DNA of 64,000 nt, from contig JAUNGM010000010.1 of the NCBI GenBank assembly GCA_030524545.1, positions 1 through 64,000 of the forward strand. Direction: 5' to 3'. Origin of the DNA: Eubacteriales bacterium. Its GTDB lineage: Bacteria > Bacillota > Clostridia > Lachnospirales > Lachnospiraceae. A program made the translations under genes and the position numbers. A model generated the notes under the pieces. It was not told where the DNA came from and did not search any database. It worked only from the letters and a program-made list of their open reading frames with translations. Shown here one piece after another: positions 1 to 8,970 of the stretch (positions within the stretch are counted from its first letter, which is position 1; each line of letters opens with the position of its first letter).

Positions 1-640
1 GAATACTGCAGCAGTTTAAGAAGCGTGACGATACCAAGTAGTGTGACGAGTATAGGAGAGAGTGCATTTGAATACTGCAGCAGTTTAAGAAGCGTGACGA
101 TACCAAGTAGTGTGACGAGTATAGAATCTCGCGTATTTGAAAACTGCAGCAGTTTAAGCAGCGTGACGATACCAAGTAGTGTGACGAGTATAGGAGCTAA
201 TGCATTTAGTAACTGCAGCAGTTTAAATAGCGTGACGATACCAAGTAGTGTGACGAGTATAAGAGATGGTGCATTTTCTGGCTGTAGCAGTTTAAGCAGC
301 GTGACGATACCAAGTAGTGTGACGTGGATAGGAGCCGCAGTATTTGCTAACTGCAGCAGTTTAAGCAGCGTGACGATACCAAGTAGTGTGACGAGTATAG
401 AATTTTATGCATTTGTTAACTGCAGCAGTTTAAGCAGTGTGACGATTCCAAGTAGTGTGACGAGTATAGTATGGTCTGCATTTGAGGGCTGCAGCAGTTT
501 GAGCAGTATCACGATTCCAAGTAGTGTGACGAGTATAGGATACGAGGCATTTGAGGGATGCAGCAGTTTGAGCAGTATCACGATTCTAAGTAGTGTGACG
601 AGTATAGAAGATGATGTATTTTCTGACTGCAGCAGTAAAT
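1..640 (+). repeat. 69-bp tandem coding repeats of the LRR domain
   Basis: The block TGCAGCAGTTTAA recurs (with one or two changes) at 7, 76, 145, 214, 283, 352, 421, 490, 559 and 628, a strict 69-bp period that keeps the reading frame (23 codons). The framework is nearly invariant at DNA level, while the codons just after TSI change in every unit (GES, ESR, GAN, RDG, GAA, EFY, VWS, GYE, EDD). The last units show more third-position drift. Confidence 0.95.
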
Positions 641-1761
641 TGGTGATATATGGATATGCAGGCAGTACAGCTGAAAGTTATGCAAAATCACATAATATTA
701 AATTCCAGATTTTAGGGCATACTCACACTTACGGCAAATATACCGTGACAAAGAAACCAACCTGTACGGAATTAGGGACTAAGAAGAAGGTATGTACCAC
801 CTGCAGTGCAGAAGTAACAGAGAGCATTCCGGCAACTGGACACACATGGAATTCCGGAAAGATCACAAAAGCAGCAACGGCCAGTGCAACTGGTATAAAG
901 ACTTATACCTGTACTGTGTGCAAAGCAACAAAGACGGAGATAATCCCTAAGAAAACGTTGGTAAATAATACCATTACTGCATCTAATATTACCAGGACGT
1001 ATTCTGCCAAAGCGCAGACATTTTATCTTAATGTAAAACGGAAGGGCAGCGGCAAAATCACATACAGCAGCAATGATAAATCTATTACGGTAAATAGTGT
1101 CGGAAAAGTAACTGTGAAAGCAAAATACGTCGGAAAAGCAACTATTACGATTAAGGTTGCGGAAGACGGGACTTATAAGGCGGCGGCCAAAAAAATTACA
1201 ATAACGGTTAATAAGCTTGCTAATGTTATTACGGCATCTAATATTACCAGGACATATTCTGCTAAAGCGCAGACATTTTCCATTGGAGCAAAACGCAAAG
1301 GTACAGGGAAATTAACCTACAGCAGTAATAATTCTAAAGTGGCAGTGAATTCTTCTGGCAAGATTACAGTAAAAGCGAAATTTATCGGAAAGGCAACCAT
1401 CACAATTAAAGTTGCGGCAAGCAGTGTATACAAGGCTGCTGCTAAGAAGATTACAGTGACTGTTAATCCGACAAAAACTGCATTATCCAGCATTTCCAAT
1501 GTGAAGGGGAAAAAGATTACGGTAAAATGGAAAAAGAATACGGCAGGCACCGGATATCAAATTCAGTACTCGACCAGCAAAACCTTTGCATCAGGGAATA
1601 AAACAGTGAATGTTGCAAAGAATTCTGCTGCGTCCAAGACGATTACCGGTTTGTCCAAAGGAAAAACGTATTATGTGCGCATTCGCACTTATAAGACAGT
1701 TTCCGGAAAAAAATATTATTCCGGATGGAGTGCGGCAAAGAGTGTTAAAATTAATAAGTAA
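1..1761 (+). CDS. BspA-type leucine-rich repeat surface protein, 5' end outside window
   Basis: The frame is open from base 1, so the signal peptide and start lie upstream. The visible 586 residues hold about nine 23-residue LRR_5/BspA repeats (framework SVTIPSSVTSI..AF..C, residues 1-215), then a short Cys-containing domain with CxxC pairs (about 240-315), two near-identical Ig-like domains beginning TASNITRTYSAKAQTF (about 320-400 and 405-490) and a C-terminal fibronectin III-like domain (about 494-586). There is no LPXTG sorting signal, so wall attachment is unclear. BspA-like proteins of gut bacteria and protists are cell-surface adhesins or host-binding proteins; a similar role here is inferred. 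A strong terminator follows at 1850-1905. Confidence 0.85.
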   Translation, partial: EYCSSLRSVTIPSSVTSIGESAFEYCSSLRSVTIPSSVTSIESRVFENCSSLSSVTIPSSVTSIGANAFSNCSSLNSVTIPSSVTSIRDGAFSGCSSLSSVTIPSSVTWIGAAVFANCSSLSSVTIPSSVTSIEFYAFVNCSSLSSVTIPSSVTSIVWSAFEGCSSLSSITIPSSVTSIGYEAFEGCSSLSSITILSSVTSIEDDVFSDCSSKLVIYGYAGSTAESYAKSHNIKFQILGHTHTYGKYTVTKKPTCTELGTKKKVCTTCSAEVTESIPATGHTWNSGKITKAATASATGIKTYTCTVCKATKTEIIPKKTLVNNTITASNITRTYSAKAQTFYLNVKRKGSGKITYSSNDKSITVNSVGKVTVKAKYVGKATITIKVAEDGTYKAAAKKITITVNKLANVITASNITRTYSAKAQTFSIGAKRKGTGKLTYSSNNSKVAVNSSGKITVKAKFIGKATITIKVAASSVYKAAAKKITVTVNPTKTALSSISNVKGKKITVKWKKNTAGTGYQIQYSTSKTFASGNKTVNVAKNSAASKTITGLSKGKTYYVRIRTYKTVSGKKYYSGWSAAKSVKINK

Positions 1762-1849
1762 AACTTAGAACTATGACTTTGTTAAAGGTTTATAAGAGTA
1801 TGATTTTATAAAAAATTTATGTGACGATATCACAACTTTGTAGTATGAT

Positions 1850-1905
1850 GAAACTATCCTTTTTGCAGGGAATCTCTGTCCCTGCGGAAGGGTAGTTTCT
1901 TTTTT
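1850..1905 (+). terminator. Intrinsic terminator after the LRR gene
   Basis: An outer stem (GAAACTATCC with GGGTAGTTTC) encloses a perfect inner stem (GCAGGGA with TCCCTGC) and is followed by a run of six T. Confidence 0.8.
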
Positions 1906-2051
1906 CATTCGGCATTTCGCCGGGATTCCCAATTCCGATATCAATTGTAATTTTTCAAAAGGAGCGTGATGCCTATGTCCTGAATACCCGGGTAATTTAC
2001 CTGATAACTCTTTTAAATAACAGTAAAATAAAGTATAATGGAGGGGATTCC

Positions 2052-3011
2052 ATGGGAAGAAAAAAATCTGCCAAAAAGCGCAGCCATGTGAACCGGAAAC
2101 AGCAGGTTTCCCTTACTCCAGATAAAGGCACTACTGTGCAGAGAACTTATAAAGACAGCTTATTCCGTTTCATTTTCAAGGATAAGCAGAAACTTTTAAA
2201 ACTGTATAATGCCCTCAATGGTACGGATCACCGGGATATCGACAGCCTGTTCGTTACCACGATTGAAAATGTCCTGTACATAGGCTACAAAAATGATGTT
2301 TCATTCCTTCTGGATAATACACTGAATCTTTATGAACACCAGGGGAGCTGGAACCCTAATATGCCTCTCCGGGGAGTGCTGTATTTTGCAAGGCTTCTGC
2401 AGGATTATACAGAGGCCAGCCAATTTAACCTTTACGGAAGTAAGAGAATCCCACTGCCTTATCCGAAGTATATTATTTTTTATAACGGAACTGCTGTGCG
2501 GCCGGAGCGGGAGGTGCTTCGTCTTTCCGATTCTTATCCCGCATCGGCAGCAGATTCTGAAGGAGAACCGGCACTGGAATGTACGGCATTGGTCATCAAT
2601 ATCAATTACGGACAGAACAGGGAAATTATGGAGCAGTGCAGGCCGCTTTGGGATTATGCCGTATTTATCCATTATATCCGCAACAGCCTTTTGGATGGAT
2701 ATTCCGTGCAGGATGCGGTAGACCTTGCCGTAGAGCGCTGTCTGAAGGAAGATATTCTTACGGACGTATTGAGGGCGCATCGTAAGGAGGTAACTGCAAT
2801 GTTTTTAGAAGAATACGATCAGGAACAGCATTATAAGACACTTAGGGACGAAGGGTATGAAGATGGATTTGAAGATGGCTTTGATAATGGATTAGAGAAG
2901 TTTAGGGCGTTATCCGATAAGCTGGTTGAGAATAACCGTAAGGATGATATCATCCGTGCAGCTACGGACAGAGATTTTCAAAAGAAGCTGTTTAAGGAAT
3001 ATGGTTTATAA
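2052..3011 (+). CDS. Rpn-family / PD-(D/E)XK nuclease-type putative transposase
   Basis: The 319-residue protein has a basic N-terminus (GRKKSAKKR) and the motif YKDSLFRFIFKDKQKLLKLYN, typical of the Rpn/YhgA-like recombination-promoting nuclease family of Lachnospiraceae. DNTLNLYEHQ (about residue 87) is a plausible PD-(D/E)XK core of the D...ExQ type. The C-terminus has a coiled, acidic segment (YEDGFEDGFDNGLEKF) and ends KKLFKEYGL, like other members. A GGAGGGG Shine-Dalgarno lies 5 bases before the ATG. Members are common multicopy genes; DNA cleavage or recombination is inferred from the fold. It stands alone with its own terminator. Confidence 0.8.
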   Translation: MGRKKSAKKRSHVNRKQQVSLTPDKGTTVQRTYKDSLFRFIFKDKQKLLKLYNALNGTDHRDIDSLFVTTIENVLYIGYKNDVSFLLDNTLNLYEHQGSWNPNMPLRGVLYFARLLQDYTEASQFNLYGSKRIPLPYPKYIIFYNGTAVRPEREVLRLSDSYPASAADSEGEPALECTALVININYGQNREIMEQCRPLWDYAVFIHYIRNSLLDGYSVQDAVDLAVERCLKEDILTDVLRAHRKEVTAMFLEEYDQEQHYKTLRDEGYEDGFEDGFDNGLEKFRALSDKLVENNRKDDIIRAATDRDFQKKLFKEYGL

Positions 3012-3022
3012 ACCTACAGAGG

Positions 3023-3048
3023 AAAAGGCGGGAATTTCCCGCCTTTTC
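3023..3048 (+). terminator. Terminator of the Rpn-type gene
   Basis: AAAAGGCGGGA and TCCCGCCTTTT pair around a 3-base loop 12 bases after the stop codon, ending in a T-rich tract. Confidence 0.85.
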
Positions 3049-3262
3049 TGCTGCGATAGGACAAAATCATAATAGCGTTTTATACTCTGATAGTTTATTA
3101 AAATTTTCAATGGCTTCATGTGGCTTACAATAAAATTTTATGGCAATTGTTGTAAAAGAATAGCGGGAATGGTAAAATTGATTTAATAATAAGATTCGTT
3201 CTATAAATTTTTGAATAGGAATAGTTCATTATAGTTTCAGTAGCATTGAGGAGGAAACGCTT

Positions 3263-6200
3263 ATGAGAAAAAAAATATTATCTGCCGCATTATCAATTAT
3301 GATGATTGCAGCATCATTCACATCGGCCTATGGTGCGGAGTTTTCCAGTGGGGAAGAGATTGCAGCAGATGCAGAGGGATGGGAGGAATCAGGTTCGGAG
3401 GATATATTCTCAGCGGGAAATGAATGTGAGGTGCCGGAGGAAACTGTATTTGAAGATGCTATGGCTGAAGATACGGGAGAACAGCCGGGGGATAGTTCTG
3501 AAGAAGCCGGAAGCAGTCCGGCAGACCGGGAAGCCGTTTTTCAGGAAGAGACGGATAAAGGGACTGTTGAAGATGAAGAACATCCTGATGAAGAAAATCC
3601 TAATGAAGCTCAAGGAATGCAGACTGCAAAACAGATCATAGCAGACCAGGTGTATCATGACACAGTGGTGGATACCAAAAATCTGGAAGAAGAGGTTGAA
3701 GAGGGAGATTATGACCGGTTTCAGCAGTGGTACCAGTTTGTGCCGGAAGAGGACGGTATTTGTACATTAGGCTGCAAGAGTGAGGATGAATTTGTTTATG
3801 CAGGTGTGAAGATCGGCACTCAGGAGGATTATGACAGTGAGAATTATAAATTCTCGTATACGGGAGGTTCTTCCATAGATGTGGAACTAAAAAAGGGAGA
3901 AACTTACTATATTGAGGTTTATTTACGTAATGAAACATCTGGTGTAGCTGAAAACTTTTCCCTGATGCTGAGAAGCCCTGAACCTCATATAAGGGCAGAA
4001 GCACTTGCAGAAGGAGAAGCATACAGCAATAAGGATAACATGTTTTCCGTCTGCTGGCATCAGTTTGTACCTGAAAAAACAGGATATTACCAGATTGAAT
4101 CGAGTGAAAGCGAAGTTGTTGTTTATACAGACAGTAAACTGGAAGAGACAGTTTGCCGGGAAGAGAAGAGGGGCAATATTTTATTATTTCCGCTGACGGA
4201 AAAACAAACGTATTATATTAAAGTAGAACCGGATTTTGCGGAAGGTTACAGCGTGCTGGTGAAAAGAAAGCTGGTGAGCACCCAGGAGTTTATTGAAGAC
4301 ATTCTGGAGCGTGAAGGGAGTTTGCCGCAGTTAGAGGAGACAGAAAGCGGAAAAGCAGAAACCGATGCCGTAATTTATAACACAGGTGAAAACCAAAGAA
4401 CTTTTATGCAGTTCGTTCCGAATAAGACCGGGAGATATAGCTTGTCACTTTACAAGAAAAATGATCCATCTTATAAAGTTCCAATGTATCTCTATGATTC
4501 AAATTTTGAAAGTGTATTAGAAGATGCATACAGCCCGGGTTATAGACTGGAAAAAGGAAATGTATATTATGCCGCAGATATCACTGATGTAGGCGGGGAG
4601 ATAAACGACTGTGTTTTTTCTGTGGAACGCATTCCTTCAATTACCTCATTGAAAGTTTTGGAGGAGCCAGGCAGTAAGGTGCTGTATAAAGGCTGTATTC
4701 CGTTTTGGAAAGAACCTCAGCAGATATGGATTCCGGGAATAAAGGTTGAAGTGACCTATGAGAATGGAAAAAAAGAAGTTATTACTGCAGCTAATGGTGT
4801 TCTTCCCCAAACGTCTTATGGAGATGATTTAATCGGCGACTATGATGGGATTGATTATCTCAATATATATGATGCACCGTCAGGAAAGTATACATTTAAT
4901 ATCTATCCGCGGTATGATAAGAGCATAAGTGTAAAAATAGAAAATGTCGAACTGAAAGATGTGACAGATTTGCCGTTGCTTAAAAAAGACGGTTCCGTCA
5001 GGGTAAAAACAAATTTTGCGGGTCAGGGATGGGTTCGGTTTCAAGCTTCGGCAACAGGAAAATATGTATTTTCAGCTTCCAATGAAAAGTCCCATATGAT
5101 TGTTTATGAAGACACCCTTGGTGAGGGGGGAATTCCTTGTATACAGAAAATTATAAGCGAAACGAACAGTGTTGAAGCTTCATTGGAAAGCGGCAGGTAT
5201 TATTATCTTGCATCAGGACTGAAAGGCTCGCGTACAGAGGGCTGGACAGACGAGGTTACAATTTCTGCAAAGAGCGCACCCAGGATTTCTTTGTCAAAGG
5301 CAAAAGTTACGGCAGCTTCGACAGCGGCTTACACGGGCAAAGCAATAACGCCAACTGTTAAAGTTACATACGGAACCACTGTTCTGAAAAAAGGAACGGA
5401 TTATACGGTATCCTACAGCAGTAATACCAATATCGGAAAAGCAGCCATAACCATTAAAGGAATAGGAAACTATACAGGAACAATAAAGAAATATTTCACC
5501 ATCAAATTAGGATCGCCAAAAGTAAAATCTGCTGTATCCTCAGGTTATAATGCCGTAAAAGTTACCTGGAATAAGGTACCCGGAGCGAAGACATATTCCC
5601 TGTATTATAAGGGCGGCAGCATTAAAAAATGGAAGCTGGTTGAGACAGGCATTACCGGAACAAGCACCAGGCATGTTTCCGGCAAGAAATTTCCTTTGAC
5701 AACCGGAACCACATATACCTATACGGTAAAAGCAGTAAAAGGCAGTGCCGTCAGTACATATGGCAGCAGCACCAAGTCGGTTAAGGTGATTCCGGCAACG
5801 GTCAAGCTTGGGAAAGTCACTTCCGTTTCCTATAACCAGCAGAAAATTTCCTGGACGCAAGTACCCGGTGCAACCGGATATATCGTATATCAGAAGATCA
5901 ATAACAAATGGACAAGGATTGCTGCAACCAAGGCAACATTTTATATTAACAAAAACGGAAAAGGCCATCCTGTAGTAACCGGTGTTACGAACACATATAC
6001 AGTCAGCGCATACCGGAAAGTGGGCGGTCAAAATATACACGGCAAGTATTCAACTACGGGCAGCAGCGGCAAAGCCCTTCTTGCGAAACCTGTAATCAGC
6101 AAGATCACGAAGACATCAAAAGGATTAAAGCTTCAGTGGAGTAAGATCAGCGGGGCTGCTGGCTATGTGGTTCAGCGTTATGAAAATGGCAAATGGGTAA

Positions 6201-6355
6201 CAAAGAAAACCATTAAGAGCAGTAAGACACTTACTTATACGGATACGAAGACACAGAAGGGCAAAAAGTACAAATACCGTATAGCAGCATACTGTAACGT
6301 AAATGGAAAACCATTCTACAGTGTATATTCCGAAATAAAGTCTAAAACACGGTAA
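3263..6355 (+). CDS. Large secreted multidomain protein with three C-terminal FN3-like domains
   Basis: Start chosen at the ATG behind GAGGAGG. Residues 1-24 are a Sec signal peptide (cut near AYGA). An acidic linker of about 90 residues follows, then several beta-sandwich segments resembling bacterial pre-peptidase/carbohydrate-binding modules (each with WYQFVPE or similar QFVP motifs, about 130-460), an Ig-like region (about 470-560), another QFVP-like module, a domain of the type KAITPTVKVTYGTTVLKKGTDY (about 676-750) and three FN3-like repeats (about 751-845, 849-935, 942-1030). No catalytic domain, LPXTG or membrane anchor is visible. Most likely an extracellular adhesin or matrix protein; specific function unknown. 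Confidence 0.75.
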   Translation: MRKKILSAALSIMMIAASFTSAYGAEFSSGEEIAADAEGWEESGSEDIFSAGNECEVPEETVFEDAMAEDTGEQPGDSSEEAGSSPADREAVFQEETDKGTVEDEEHPDEENPNEAQGMQTAKQIIADQVYHDTVVDTKNLEEEVEEGDYDRFQQWYQFVPEEDGICTLGCKSEDEFVYAGVKIGTQEDYDSENYKFSYTGGSSIDVELKKGETYYIEVYLRNETSGVAENFSLMLRSPEPHIRAEALAEGEAYSNKDNMFSVCWHQFVPEKTGYYQIESSESEVVVYTDSKLEETVCREEKRGNILLFPLTEKQTYYIKVEPDFAEGYSVLVKRKLVSTQEFIEDILEREGSLPQLEETESGKAETDAVIYNTGENQRTFMQFVPNKTGRYSLSLYKKNDPSYKVPMYLYDSNFESVLEDAYSPGYRLEKGNVYYAADITDVGGEINDCVFSVERIPSITSLKVLEEPGSKVLYKGCIPFWKEPQQIWIPGIKVEVTYENGKKEVITAANGVLPQTSYGDDLIGDYDGIDYLNIYDAPSGKYTFNIYPRYDKSISVKIENVELKDVTDLPLLKKDGSVRVKTNFAGQGWVRFQASATGKYVFSASNEKSHMIVYEDTLGEGGIPCIQKIISETNSVEASLESGRYYYLASGLKGSRTEGWTDEVTISAKSAPRISLSKAKVTAASTAAYTGKAITPTVKVTYGTTVLKKGTDYTVSYSSNTNIGKAAITIKGIGNYTGTIKKYFTIKLGSPKVKSAVSSGYNAVKVTWNKVPGAKTYSLYYKGGSIKKWKLVETGITGTSTRHVSGKKFPLTTGTTYTYTVKAVKGSAVSTYGSSTKSVKVIPATVKLGKVTSVSYNQQKISWTQVPGATGYIVYQKINNKWTRIAATKATFYINKNGKGHPVVTGVTNTYTVSAYRKVGGQNIHGKYSTTGSSGKALLAKPVISKITKTSKGLKLQWSKISGAAGYVVQRYENGKWVTKKTIKSSKTLTYTDTKTQKGKKYKYRIAAYCNVNGKPFYSVYSEIKSKTR

Positions 6356-6400
6356 ATGACCTGAAATTATTCTGAACATTACTAAAAAGGGAATTTAATC

Positions 6401-6453
6401 AAAGAGTGAGACTGAAAGCAGATGGGGATCATCTGTTTACAGTCTCACTTTAC
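6401..6453. terminator. Bidirectional terminator between convergent genes
   Basis: AGTGAGACTG (6405-6414) pairs with CAGTCTCACT (6440-6449), with a further inner stem CAGATG/CATCTG. A-rich and T-rich flanks suit termination of both the secreted protein gene and the diguanylate cyclase gene. Confidence 0.7.
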
Positions 6454-6467
6454 TATGAGGAAGTTTT

Positions 6468-7550
6468 TTAAAAAATAACCTTATTTCTTCCATGTTCTTT
6501 CCCATAATAGAGCTTTTCGTCGGCTCTGTTGATCAGTGTGGAAATGTCAGACTGATAATCATATTCTTCCACACCGAAGGTCATGGTAACGTAGAACTTT
6601 TGATGCTTATCATGCATAGGGTGTTTTGACACGGCTATATTCAGATCTGTCATAAATGCACTGGCAACATCCAGATTCATGCCGGGGAAAAAGAAAAAGA
6701 ATTCTTCTCCGCCCCAGCGGCAGACGTGTCCTTTGTCTTCCGTACGCTTCCGAAAGAGTGCGGCGATTTCTTTAAGTACATCATCTCCGCAGTTATGGCC
6801 GCGGGTATCGTTTACCGTTTTGAAAAGGTCGATATCACCGAGTGCAACACTGAAGTTCTCGTTCGGATGCGTGGCTATATATTTTTCCATCAGATCCAGC
6901 ATATAGCGCCGATTGGGCAGCTTGGTCAGAGGGTCTGTGGAAGCGAGGGTCTGAAGCTTTTGGTTATAAAGCCACAGCTTCTTTTCTGACTCCTGGACGG
7001 TGGAACTGAAGATCAGACAGACGATTCCCATACTCATAAATAAGAAGATCGTATTTAAGATCTGCAGTGTGAAGCCCGCATCTTGTGAAAGCTTTACAAG
7101 AGGGGTATGATCCTGACAGTAAAAAAACAGGTAGAGCCGCACAACAATCAAAATCCCCATGAAGCAAAATTTTTTAAATGTGGAATCATGGATGGAAAAA
7201 AAACACATAATCAGCAGCGGCATCATAAAATGCTGGCTTCCGCAGTTCCAGCCAAAAGTGAAAACAGATATTACTGCCCAGGTAAGAAGAACCAGCGTAA
7301 AGATCAGGAAATTCTTGGTACTGGAAATACGATATGTAAGAAATAACCCCATTCCAATCATGAAGAGCCAGGGAATGATATCCGCACTTTCCGTATACAG
7401 GTGAAAGACTATGCAGTAAACAAAATAGCACAAAAAATAAACAACCATTAAACAGTAAGACCAGCGAAGCATTACTGTGAAAGATTTGGATTCATTTTCA
7501 TTAGCAATATCATGATTGATCAGACTTACAAATTTTTTAATGGTATTCAT
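6468..7550 (-). CDS. Membrane diguanylate cyclase (GGDEF domain)
   Basis: 360 residues. The N-terminal half has about six hydrophobic segments (residues 25-200), resembling a membrane sensor module. The C-terminal half (about 205-360) is a GGDEF domain: DPLTKLPNRRYM at its start, active-site loop RWGGEEFFFFFPG (GGEEF variant, consistent with activity), and DEKLYYGKEHGRN at its end. It would make cyclic di-GMP from two GTP at the inner membrane face. No RxxD inhibitory site is obvious just before GGEEF (sequence VCRW), so product feedback may be absent. The gene starts 47 bases after the DUF4317 gene on the same strand, so the two are probably cotranscribed. Confidence 0.92.
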   Translation of the reverse strand: MNTIKKFVSLINHDIANENESKSFTVMLRWSYCLMVVYFLCYFVYCIVFHLYTESADIIPWLFMIGMGLFLTYRISSTKNFLIFTLVLLTWAVISVFTFGWNCGSQHFMMPLLIMCFFSIHDSTFKKFCFMGILIVVRLYLFFYCQDHTPLVKLSQDAGFTLQILNTIFLFMSMGIVCLIFSSTVQESEKKLWLYNQKLQTLASTDPLTKLPNRRYMLDLMEKYIATHPNENFSVALGDIDLFKTVNDTRGHNCGDDVLKEIAALFRKRTEDKGHVCRWGGEEFFFFFPGMNLDVASAFMTDLNIAVSKHPMHDKHQKFYVTMTFGVEEYDYQSDISTLINRADEKLYYGKEHGRNKVIF

Positions 7551-7597
7551 CAGGAAACCTCACTGGTGGGATATCATTATTGGGCTGCAAAATAAAA

Positions 7598-8755
7598 TTA
7601 CATATCTTCCTCATCAGGAAGTACGTTTTCAGTATTCATACGGACATGTATGCCATTCACTTCCACATTGTCCTCCATCGGAATGATGAGGCAGCGTCGT
7701 CCGTCTATCTCTCTGGTTTCAACAAGATCTGCCCGTTCCGGATTTACATGGATTACAACATCCGGTGTCTTGATTTCGACACGGCGGGTATTGGTGATGT
7801 TGGAAGCTACAAGAGAGGACTTTTCTCCTGCTGCGATCTCATACTGCTCATCAAAGCTTTCCAGCTTTTTTTCTTCTACACCGCAGTCTTCAAACAGACG
7901 TTTGACTTCAGATTTGGTCAGTACGACCGGATCCGGCAGTTCCTTCTGTGCTTCGACAAGTTCGTTCAGCTTCTCATGGATATTGATCACTGTATCATAC
8001 GCGCAGTCATTTCCAAGAGTCTCTTCTACAAGTGCATTGAAAGAATCCCTTTGGCCTCCTGCAGAAAGGGGTGTTGTGCAGCCGAGAATCTCATCTACAA
8101 AAGTGCTGCGAAGCTGCTCTGCATTTTTTGTATAGTAAAGAACTCCGTGGATATCTGTACTCCTGTCATTAAATACAGGAAACAGAAATCCCAGATCCGG
8201 CATTTCCACGATCCAGTCGCGAATGCGGTCTTCAATATTGTTCGTTTCCGCATTATAGCAAAGGCCTGCTTTGGAAAGGTTTACCGGGCAGATGCTGCAG
8301 AGAAGATGATCATAAATCTCATCAGATGCATCGAACATCTCCTGTCCGTCTGTGGATTTGCCGGGAATATCATAAACTGCATGAATGAGAATAATGTAAT
8401 AATTCTCTGCATAGTCATAATTTTCTATGATCTTGTCAAAAAAGGCTTCTGCCAGAGTATCGTCCTGGAGTTTGCTCTGGCGCAGCTTCAGGAGAAAATT
8501 CTGTGTACCTCCTTCGCTTTCCTGTTCCAGAGGAAATTCCATGTTCAGAAGATTTTTTCCGAGAGTCCCGGAAAGCGTCTTACGGAAAATTTCAAAATAC
8601 TTAAACATTTCTTCTTCGGATAAAGAAAGAAAAGCTTCTTTTATTTCGGCTTTTTTATTTTTTTCGCCGTCTACGTAACAGCCTCTGATTCGGGTAATGG
8701 CGCAATTGGCTGGAGTAAACTGTTTCTTGATTTCGGATATTTCTTTTTTATTCAT
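7598..8755 (-). CDS. DUF4317 domain-containing protein
   Basis: Start placed at the second ATG (MNKKEISEIKKQF), because GAGGTG lies 6 bases before it; four extra upstream codons are possible. The 385-residue protein carries the conserved beginning FTPANCAITRIRGCYVDGEK of the DUF4317 family, which is widespread in Clostridia and has no known function. It is soluble, without signal peptide or membrane segment, and has an acidic C-terminus. It is the first gene of a likely two-gene unit with the diguanylate cyclase. A link to cyclic di-GMP is only suggested by position. Confidence 0.85.
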   Translation of the reverse strand: MNKKEISEIKKQFTPANCAITRIRGCYVDGEKNKKAEIKEAFLSLSEEEMFKYFEIFRKTLSGTLGKNLLNMEFPLEQESEGGTQNFLLKLRQSKLQDDTLAEAFFDKIIENYDYAENYYIILIHAVYDIPGKSTDGQEMFDASDEIYDHLLCSICPVNLSKAGLCYNAETNNIEDRIRDWIVEMPDLGFLFPVFNDRSTDIHGVLYYTKNAEQLRSTFVDEILGCTTPLSAGGQRDSFNALVEETLGNDCAYDTVINIHEKLNELVEAQKELPDPVVLTKSEVKRLFEDCGVEEKKLESFDEQYEIAAGEKSSLVASNITNTRRVEIKTPDVVIHVNPERADLVETREIDGRRCLIIPMEDNVEVNGIHVRMNTENVLPDEEDM

Positions 8756-8970
8756 GTGCCACCTCAATGATTGTTTCGACTATTCCCATTATAAAACAGA
8801 ATTCCGAAAGGGGCAAGTACATATAATTATCTAAGAATTTACATTTTCAAATTTTATTTTACCAAAACTTAGCAGAGTCATATGATTGAATTTTATAATG
8901 CGCTGATATTTTTATTTTTGTAAAACAACATTCCAAACAGATGCGAAAGCAAGAAGAGGAGAAAAAGTTT

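Noticed and set aside
1-640. Regular repeats resembling a CRISPR array
   Set aside because: The 69-bp period is in frame and codes LRR units; there are no cas genes and the 'spacers' are short codon variants.
2034-2039. TATAAT as promoter of the Rpn-type gene
   Set aside because: It would place the transcript start beyond the Shine-Dalgarno sequence at 2041-2047, and no good -35 is found.
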